DNA of 41,903 nt from Myxococcus vastator (GTDB taxonomy: Bacteria > Myxococcota > Myxococcia > Myxococcales > Myxococcaceae): positions 1 through 41,903 of the forward strand of contig NZ_JAAIYB010000013.1 in assembly GCF_010894475.1 (NCBI RefSeq). The letters run 5' to 3'. This document shows, piece after piece, positions 36,438 through 41,903 of this stretch (positions are counted from its first letter, which is position 1; every line of letters begins with the position of its first letter). Both the position numbers and the translations under genes were made by a program. The notes under the pieces are model-generated. The model saw only the letters and a list, made by a program, of their open reading frames with translations, was not told where the DNA came from and made no database searches.

Positions 36438-36973
36438 AACACCGTGGGTTGCTGCTGTGGGCCGCCCTCGCCACGTCCGGGTGCATCAGCGCGCCGGAGA
36501 TTGTCATGGTCGACCGCGCGACGGCGCTCGAGGAGCAGGCCTCGGGCTCGTTCAACGACGTGGAGCAGCGGCTGGCGCGCGCGGGCATGAACCCCACGCC
36601 GGTGCCGTTCACGCCCAATCAACTGGAGGCGTTGGGCATCCAGCCCACGCCGCTGGTGGAGAACATCGGCAGGACGCCAGCGGACCGCGTGGACGACCTG
36701 CTGCGGCGCCACTGCGTGGGCGAGGGGCGGGACGGGCTGCTGGCGATTACCCGGCGTCGCTGCCAGGCCGGGCGCATGACGGCGGATGACGTGGCCCTGG
36801 TGGAGCGGGTGAACCGCTCGCGCAAGCAGCTGTGGAAGTGGATGCGGTCGGCCCGCCCCGACGTCCCGGAAGAGACGCTGCGCCGCAACTGGCACAAGGT
36901 GCACGCGGAGGGTGTCGTCTGCGGTGGGTGGGTCGAGGCCGAGGATGGGACCTGGGGAGAGAAGCAGTGCTGA
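36434..36973 (+). CDS. DUF1318/YdbL-like lipoprotein
   Basis: 179 residues; the start overlaps the upstream stop (ATGA). It begins with a lipoprotein signal peptide, MKHRGLLLWAALATSGC, with Cys17 as the likely lipidated residue; the lipobox is slightly unusual (TSGC). The mature N-terminus, PEIVMVDRATALEEQASGS, and the C-terminal part (LVERVNRSRKQLWKWM, then GWVEAEDGTWGEKQC) match the layout I know for YdbL/DUF1318 proteins: a short helical region with a final Gly-Trp and D-G-x-W ending. In E. coli ydbL is linked with ydbH and ynbE. Here the leading PEIVMV strand could stand in for the short lipoprotein YnbE, which is absent as a separate gene. The predicted site is the outer-membrane inner leaflet as a partner of the YdbH-like protein. 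Family assignment is by eye. Confidence 0.72.
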   Translation: MKHRGLLLWAALATSGCISAPEIVMVDRATALEEQASGSFNDVEQRLARAGMNPTPVPFTPNQLEALGIQPTPLVENIGRTPADRVDDLLRRHCVGEGRDGLLAITRRRCQAGRMTADDVALVERVNRSRKQLWKWMRSARPDVPEETLRRNWHKVHAEGVVCGGWVEAEDGTWGEKQC

Positions 36974-39900
36974 CGCGGTGGCTGCGGTGCTGCGTGGCCT
37001 TGTCCGTGCTTCTCGCGGGCAGCGCCTGGGCTCAGGACGATGAGGACGACGGCGGCGTGCGCATGCCCACCCGGCTCACCGTGGGCGTGGGGGACCAGTT
37101 CCTGGGACAGCTGGCGCCTGATGGCAACACGTTGCTCTTCGCGTCCAACCGTAACATCGCGACCGAAATCTACACGCAGGACCTGGAGCGCGGCCGCGAG
37201 CGCCGGCTCTTCGACGAGGGCGCGGATGTCACCTGGCCGCGCATCAGTCCCGACGGGAAGCACCTGCTCTACATCTCGTTCCGGAACCAGGCCGGCGGCC
37301 AGCTGTGCGTGCGCGAGCTGCCCACCGCGAAGGAGCGCCGGTGCCTCGAAGGAGACGCCAACGCCCTCCAGGCGGAGTGGATGGACGCCTCGCACATCGC
37401 GCTGGTGAGCCGGGCCACCATCCAGGGCGACCTTCACCTGTCGCGCGTCGAGCTGGGTGGCGCGTGGCGCGTGACGCCCCTGCTCGAGCGGAACCTGACC
37501 AGCCCGACCCTCTCCCCCAATGGGCGCTGGCTGGTGTACGTCCCCATCGAGCGCTCCGTGCGGCAGGTGGGCCCCGGCTTCGCCGCGCGCGCCGCGCCCC
37601 ATCTGGAGGCGCTGCGCCTGGATGTGCCCGGCGCGAAGCCCCTCCCGCTGCCGCTCGAGCTCCCAGGGCAGACGGGACAACCGGCGTTCTCCCAGGACGG
37701 GCGCTACCTGTACGTGGTGCAGTTCTTCACGGACTCGAACGCGGATGGCGTCATCGATGCCAGCGACAGCGGCGTGCTGTTCCGGGTGCCCTTCGAGACG
37801 GAGCGTGACGACGCCGCCGAGCGCGCCGCCGCCGCCAATCCGGACCAGCTCACCAGCGAGTCCTGGGACTGCCAGTACCCGGCGCCCGCGGCCACGTCCC
37901 TGGCCGCGACCTGTTCACGCTCGCAGTCCCTGGACGTGTACCAACTGCCGCTGGATGGCCAGGTCCCCAGTGCATGGGATGCGCGCCGGCTCAGCGCCGA
38001 GCTGAAGATGGTGGGCCGCCGCGCCGATGAGCTGCTGCTCTATCGCCACCGGCTGCTGCTCGAGACACGGCCCAGGCTCCGCCGCGTGCTGATGATGCGC
38101 ATGAGCATGCTGCACCTGGCCTTCGAGGATTTCGGCGCGGCGGAGTTCTACGCCCGTCACCTGGGCTCGGTGAGCGACCCCACCACCGCGGGCCTGGAGG
38201 GGCCGCTCCGCGTCCTCATCGACCACCGCCGCGCCATGAAGGAGCGCGAGCGGGGCCGCATGGTGGAGGAGCTGAGTGTCGCGGCGCAGCAGCGCATGGC
38301 CGCGCTGGAGCCCGCGAACGCGCTCAGCCCCGCGGCCGCGGTCTTCCAGCATGTGGTGCGCAGCGAGCTGGCGGATGACGCGGGTGACTTCACGCGGGCC
38401 CGGAACGAATTGGAGGCGGCCGAGATCGCCGACACCACGCCGCGCGCGGTGCTGGAGGCCTACCACGCGCGAGCCGACGCGCTGTACCGCGAGCTCAATG
38501 AGCGAGAGCCCTTGGTCGAAGTGGGCCGGCGGCTCTCCGAGCACCGCATCTTCCCGGCCGACGACCAGCTCGACTTCGCTCGCGCCGCGGTTCGCGCCCT
38601 GTACCGGGGACGCCCCTACGACGAAGCGGACGCGGCGATGGCGCAGGCCCTCACGACGGCGCCCGCCGGTTCGGCCTACGCGTACGCGCTGGAGCTGGGC
38701 CGCCACATCAATGCGCTCCGCGGCGACCGGCCGCCTCGTGCCGTGCGGGAGGCGCTGCTCGGCTTCTACCGGCAGCAGCAGGACCCGCTGCGCAGAAGGG
38801 TCCTGGTTCAGGACGCCGTGGAGCGGTCGGCGGAGCTCGGCGCCGATGGCATCATGGAATCACTGGCGATGGTCTACGTCGACGACACGCCACCGGGGAG
38901 CGAGGAGCGCCGCCGCGCCGAGCGGCTCTTTCGCCGCGCCCTGATGGGCCGCGCCTACCGGCGGCTGGCACGGCAGCGCCAGGACAGGGCGCGTGAGGAC
39001 TTCGACCTGGTGACGCAGCGCACGGGCTCGCTGGAGAGCGCCGTCGAAGCCATGAACCTGCGCTTGCGCGCCGGCGTGAGTCCGGACGTGGTGGAGAAGG
39101 AAGTCACCACCACCGCTCCGAACAGGGCGAAGCCGCTCGCGCACTTCGTGAAGGCCTACGTCACCGCGCGCCAGCTCTCCAAGCTGGAGGGGGATGCCCA
39201 CGCCCAGGCCGTCACCTCGGCCATGAGGGAGCTGCGCGCCGCGTGGCCAGAGCTGAAGAACCAGCGCGTGGTGCAGGCGCTCCTGGGCTCCATCCATCAC
39301 GAGGAATTCCTGCGCAACCGCGACCCCGCCGCCGCCGAGCGCGCCAACCGCTACTACATGGTGGCCTTGGACCTGATGCGGAACAACGTCCGCTACCGGG
39401 CCATGATTCTCGGCGCGCTGGGGCTGCTGCACACGCAGGTGGGCAACTTCCACATCGCCCTGGGGTATCTCGAGCAGCGGGACCAGCTGCCCTATGTGGA
39501 CAACTGGGCGGGGCTGGCCGTGGCCATGGCGCGGGCGCATGCGCTGCTGCACGTAGACCGTGCAGCCGACGCGGCGCAGGCGGCGGACAAGGCGCTGGCC
39601 ATGGTGGAGACCACGCAGCGGCTGTCCAGGTTCCTCCCGCTGGCCCTGGACCGCGCCGCGCTCTACCACCTCGCCGCGGGCCGCTTCGACCGGGCGCTGA
39701 CGCTCTATGACCGGGAGCTGCCGCTCGTGGAAGCGCGCCCCCAGGACGAAGAGGGCCTGCGCAACCGGATGGTGGTGCGGCTGGCGCGGGGTGCCGCGGC
39801 GCTGGGTGCCGGCCAGCCACAGCGGACCTTGGAAGACCTGGAGCACGTCGAGCGCGGCCTGGCGACGCCCGCTGTCCGGAGCGCGCTGAAGTGGGCCCAC

Positions 39901-40386
39901 TCCACGCCGGAGCACGTCCTGCGCTCGTATCGCCTCATCGCCTCGGGCCTGCGCGCGAACGCGGAGACCCGGATGGGACGTCTGGACGCCGCGGCGCGGG
40001 CGCTCGAAACGCAGCGCAAGCTGTACCTCGAGCAGTTCGACCAGCTGGACCGCGATGAGGACCTCCGCTCCGTGACGCTGGCGGAGCTGCGGCTGGCGGA
40101 GAATGCCGTGGACCAGCGGGCCCCCGCACAGGCGTCGCGGTGGCTGGGCGAGGCGCTGAAACATGCCGACGCGCTGGTTGTCCGCACGCACGCGGACGTC
40201 GATACGGGGCAACTGGACGTGCTCTGGTTCGCGGCACAACTGGATGTGAAGGGCGACGGAGGGTTGCCCTTCGACGTGCCCCAGCGCCTGGGCAAGGCAC
40301 GACGCTCCCTCGTCGAGCTGCGCGACCCGGCGTGGCGCGCGTACCTGGCGTGGTTCGAAGTCTACTCGGCGCTCGCGGCCCCGTAG
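36967..40386 (+). CDS. Secreted PD40 beta-propeller and helical-repeat (TPR-like) protein
   Basis: 1139 residues from GTG 36967, which overlaps the lipoprotein stop and has GGAGAG upstream. This start gives a good signal peptide (MLTRWLRCCVALSVLLAGSAWA, cleavage before QDDEDDGG). The frame is open to 36832, but that extension would bury the signal. Residues about 35-330 hold TolB-like PD40 blades (LAPDGNTLLFASNR, ISPDGKHLLYISF, LSPNGRWLVYV, FSQDGRYLYVV). An EF-hand-like loop, DSNADGVIDASD, starts at Asp256. From about 370 to the end the protein is mostly alpha-helical, rich in Ala, Leu and Arg, and looks like degenerate TPR repeats (for example RAALYHLAAGRFDRALTLYDREL). Nothing catalytic is seen. 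It is probably a periplasmic or surface scaffold that works with the YdbH/YdbL pair, judged by operon position only. Confidence 0.82.
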   Translation: MLTRWLRCCVALSVLLAGSAWAQDDEDDGGVRMPTRLTVGVGDQFLGQLAPDGNTLLFASNRNIATEIYTQDLERGRERRLFDEGADVTWPRISPDGKHLLYISFRNQAGGQLCVRELPTAKERRCLEGDANALQAEWMDASHIALVSRATIQGDLHLSRVELGGAWRVTPLLERNLTSPTLSPNGRWLVYVPIERSVRQVGPGFAARAAPHLEALRLDVPGAKPLPLPLELPGQTGQPAFSQDGRYLYVVQFFTDSNADGVIDASDSGVLFRVPFETERDDAAERAAAANPDQLTSESWDCQYPAPAATSLAATCSRSQSLDVYQLPLDGQVPSAWDARRLSAELKMVGRRADELLLYRHRLLLETRPRLRRVLMMRMSMLHLAFEDFGAAEFYARHLGSVSDPTTAGLEGPLRVLIDHRRAMKERERGRMVEELSVAAQQRMAALEPANALSPAAAVFQHVVRSELADDAGDFTRARNELEAAEIADTTPRAVLEAYHARADALYRELNEREPLVEVGRRLSEHRIFPADDQLDFARAAVRALYRGRPYDEADAAMAQALTTAPAGSAYAYALELGRHINALRGDRPPRAVREALLGFYRQQQDPLRRRVLVQDAVERSAELGADGIMESLAMVYVDDTPPGSEERRRAERLFRRALMGRAYRRLARQRQDRAREDFDLVTQRTGSLESAVEAMNLRLRAGVSPDVVEKEVTTTAPNRAKPLAHFVKAYVTARQLSKLEGDAHAQAVTSAMRELRAAWPELKNQRVVQALLGSIHHEEFLRNRDPAAAERANRYYMVALDLMRNNVRYRAMILGALGLLHTQVGNFHIALGYLEQRDQLPYVDNWAGLAVAMARAHALLHVDRAADAAQAADKALAMVETTQRLSRFLPLALDRAALYHLAAGRFDRALTLYDRELPLVEARPQDEEGLRNRMVVRLARGAAALGAGQPQRTLEDLEHVERGLATPAVRSALKWAHSTPEHVLRSYRLIASGLRANAETRMGRLDAAARALETQRKLYLEQFDQLDRDEDLRSVTLAELRLAENAVDQRAPAQASRWLGEALKHADALVVRTHADVDTGQLDVLWFAAQLDVKGDGGLPFDVPQRLGKARRSLVELRDPAWRAYLAWFEVYSALAAP

Positions 40387-40426
40387 ACCGCGCCCCGGGG
40401 CCTCCAGGGCGCCAGGCGAGCGGACT

Positions 40427-41236
40427 TCAGGAGGGCAGCGCGCGTGACAGCGCCTGCCGCACCGCCGCGCGCACGGGCGCGGGGACCTCATCCCCGGGGA
40501 TGCGCCGACACAGAGACACCGTGCGCTTGAGCGCGTCACACGCCTCGCTGCAGCGGGGGCAGCGTGACAGATGGTCCTCCAGGCGCACACAGGCGGCCTG
40601 GTCCACCTCCTCCGCGGCGAACTCCGACAGCTCCTGCGCCAGCTCCGGACACCCCGCGCTCTGCCCGTGGGCGCCCTCCCCCAGGAGGGTGGCCAGGTGC
40701 TCGCGCATCTGCAGCCGCGCGCGGTGCAGCCGGCTCTTGAGCGCCCGCACCTCGATGCCCACCACGCCGGCCGCCTCCTCGGCCGTGAGCCCCTCCACGT
40801 CCCGGAGGATGAGCACCTCGCGGTGCGTCTCCGGCAGCGCGAGGATGGCCGCCTGCAACACCTCGCCCATCTGCCGCGCGTGGGAGAGCATGTCCGGCGT
40901 CGCCTCCTCCGCCGCGACGTGGGTGGCCGACGGCGCGTCGAGCGGCTGGAAGTCCTCGGGTGTTCCGACGCGGCGGCGGCGCAGGCGGAAGCAGTGCGTG
41001 CGGGCCACCTGGTACAACCAGGTGGACAGCGCCGCGTCCCCCCGGAACGCGTGGAGGCCCCGGAAGGCGGAGAACAGCGTCTCCTGGAGGACCTCCATGG
41101 CGTCCTCCTCCGAGCCGCACATGCGCAGGCCAAAGCGGTACACCTGCTTCTCGTGACGGGCGAGGATCTCGTCCAGGGCCTTGTCGTCGCCAGCGCGCGC
41201 GGCCTCCATCAACTGCTCATCGGTTCGCGTCGACAT
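40427..41236 (-). CDS. ECF-type RNA polymerase sigma factor with C-terminal zinc-finger-like domain
   Basis: 269 residues from ATG 41236, preceded by GAGGCGAAGGGCGG. Region 2 (about 20-90) includes YRFGLRMCGSEEDAMEVLQETLFSAFR and STWLYQVARTHCFR, which contact core enzyme and the -10 element. Region 4 (about 135-185) includes LPETHREVLILRDVEGLTAEEAAGVVG and VRALKSRLHRARLQMREHL, the -35 reader. Unlike plain ECF sigmas it continues about 75 residues with DHLSRCPRCSEACDAL, an HxxxCxxC zf-HC2 motif normally found in separate zinc-binding anti-sigma factors. No separate anti-sigma gene is seen beside it, so the C-terminal domain may control the sigma intramolecularly. Its 3' end faces the propeller gene across a 40-base gap, so the two are convergent. 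Targets cannot be told from the sequence. Confidence 0.93.
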   Translation of the reverse strand: MSTRTDEQLMEAARAGDDKALDEILARHEKQVYRFGLRMCGSEEDAMEVLQETLFSAFRGLHAFRGDAALSTWLYQVARTHCFRLRRRRVGTPEDFQPLDAPSATHVAAEEATPDMLSHARQMGEVLQAAILALPETHREVLILRDVEGLTAEEAAGVVGIEVRALKSRLHRARLQMREHLATLLGEGAHGQSAGCPELAQELSEFAAEEVDQAACVRLEDHLSRCPRCSEACDALKRTVSLCRRIPGDEVPAPVRAAVRQALSRALPS

Positions 41237-41273
41237 CCGCCCTTCGCCTCCTCATCGGAAGAACGCCCAGTCA

Positions 41274-41302
41274 CCAGGATGCCTTCCTGGATGGCGCCAG
41301 GA
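41274..41302 (-). promoter_or_regulatory. Alternating hairpins CCAGGA/TCCTGG upstream of the sigma gene
   Basis: CCAGGA occurs at 41274-41279 and 41297-41302 with TCCTGG at 41285-41290 between them. The middle arm can pair with either flank, giving two mutually exclusive 6-base stems. The element lies in the 84-base gap between the stop of the barrel gene (41321) and the sigma start (41236). It could be a terminator, an attenuator or a protein-binding site; no T-run follows on the minus strand. Confidence 0.35.
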
Positions 41303-41320
41303 GGTTACATCTCGCCAGAC

Positions 41321-41903
41321 CTAGCGTCGGTGCTGAAGCGACAGGCCGAGTTGACCGCTGGACGGGCCGTGGCCGGGAGGCCGCCAGCTCCCTCCCAACG
41401 TGGCGCGCAGCGCCTGCCGCTGGAGATACCAGCTCAGCCCGGCATCCAGCCGCGCGCCGCCCGGAGTGTCCTTCAGCGCGCGGCCCGAGACCCGCGCCAC
41501 CAGCGCCCACGGCTCGAACACCGTGGCCCCTGGTCCTGGCAGGTTGAAGCCCGCGCGGAGATGCGCGAGCAGCGCGTGTCCCTGGGGGGAGGCCACCTGG
41601 TGGAGCTCGGCGGAGAGCACCAGCGGACGCAGGCGCAGGAGCGCGTCCACGCCCCAGGAGCGCGCGTCGCCCCCGGGCTCCGTGCTCCCTTGTAGCGCCA
41701 GGGTGAAGCCCGGCCGCAGGCCGAAGTCATTCATGGGCAGGCTGAGGGAATACGCCTCCGCCTCGGGCGCGCCCAGGGTGAGCGCGGCGCGGGCCACGAG
41801 CAGCGGCGGTCGCCGCGCCCCCTCCGGCCCGGGGCGGTACACCACCAGGCCCGAGTCATAGCGCACGCTCCAGCCCTCCCCCTGGAGCAGGCCCCCTACG
41901 TCC
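41321..41903 (-). CDS. Probable outer-membrane beta-barrel protein, C-terminal part (partial, runs off right edge)
   Basis: About 194 residues are visible; the frame is open to the right edge, reading on upstream of the GTG at 41866, so the true start lies outside. The sequence is a run of short amphipathic strands separated by Gly/Pro/Asp turns: LRPGFTLALQG, LVLSAELHQVA, ALLAHLRAGFNL, PWALVARVSG, LDAGLSWYLQ, LRATLGGSW and GQLGLSLQHRR. This pattern, with a final strand at the C-terminus, is typical of porin-like barrels such as the phosphate-selective porin O/P type. The end is QHRR rather than a terminal Phe, which is less usual. No specific family can be named. It is followed at 84 bases by the sigma factor gene on the same strand and may share a transcript with it. 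Confidence 0.6.
   Translation of the reverse strand, partial: DVGGLLQGEGWSVRYDSGLVVYRPGPEGARRPPLLVARAALTLGAPEAEAYSLSLPMNDFGLRPGFTLALQGSTEPGGDARSWGVDALLRLRPLVLSAELHQVASPQGHALLAHLRAGFNLPGPGATVFEPWALVARVSGRALKDTPGGARLDAGLSWYLQRQALRATLGGSWRPPGHGPSSGQLGLSLQHRR

Noticed and set aside
40387..40426. Intrinsic terminator between the convergent propeller and sigma genes
   Set aside because: A short GCCCCGGGGC palindrome is present, but there is no loop or T-tract, so it is not a supportable terminator.
1..41903. tRNA, rRNA, CRISPR array, insertion sequence or attachment site
   Set aside because: No cloverleaf-like gene, regular spaced repeat, transposase or terminal inverted repeat was seen.

Overview
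The window is a high-GC piece of chromosome, most likely from a myxobacterium (Myxococcus/Corallococcus/Pyxidicoccus-like). This rests on the hybrid PKS/NRPS style, the TubC-type docking domain and the flanking housekeeping genes. The species is not identified, and the organism call is an inference from gene style.

Positions 1 to about 29400, all on the minus strand, hold one large natural-product operon read from right to left. It starts with an alkaline-phosphatase-superfamily protein (29391-28006). Next is a flavin monooxygenase/epoxidase-like protein with an unusual C-terminal extension (27953-25410). Five assembly-line proteins follow: KS-[AT deleted]-ACP; KS-[dead AT remnant]-KR-ACP; TubC-Cy-A-PCP-KS-AT-DH-KR-ACP; KS-AT-DH-KR-ACP; and KS-AT-DH-KR..., which runs off the left edge. 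The assembly-line genes overlap or lie within 7 bases of each other (about 80 bases before the first, with the start chosen here), so they are probably one transcript. Three of their four junctions carry typical PKS docking helices and the fourth a TubC-type docking domain. The release domain and the rest of the line lie outside the window.

Divergent from this operon, after a 564-base intergenic region, is a coupled plus-strand pair: an acyl-CoA-dehydrogenase-like flavoenzyme (29956-31095) and an adenylation enzyme (31092-32606). The adenylation pocket reads by eye as DLLYLALVCK, the signature of L-prolyl-AMP ligases such as PltF, RedM and CloN4. The dehydrogenase has the isovaleryl-CoA-dehydrogenase-like catalytic Glu of the prolyl-S-carrier dehydrogenases. 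Together they predict a pyrrole-2-carboxyl starter made from proline. The working model is a pyrrole-started polyketide with a thiazoline or oxazoline ring (from the Cy domain) and a polyene built by the DH/KR modules. The first two PKS proteins cannot load an extender in cis, and the first KS has lost part of its catalytic centre, so how the pyrrole enters the line is the main puzzle.

From 32742 to 40386 (plus strand) lies an unrelated cell-envelope operon: an AsmA/YdbH-like inner-membrane-anchored protein, a DUF1318/YdbL-like lipoprotein, and a secreted beta-propeller plus helical-repeat protein, all overlapping. It meets an ECF sigma factor with a C-terminal zinc-finger-like domain (41236-40427, minus). 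Upstream of that is the C-terminal end of a probable outer-membrane beta-barrel protein (41903-41321, minus, partial). No tRNA, rRNA, CRISPR array or insertion sequence was seen.
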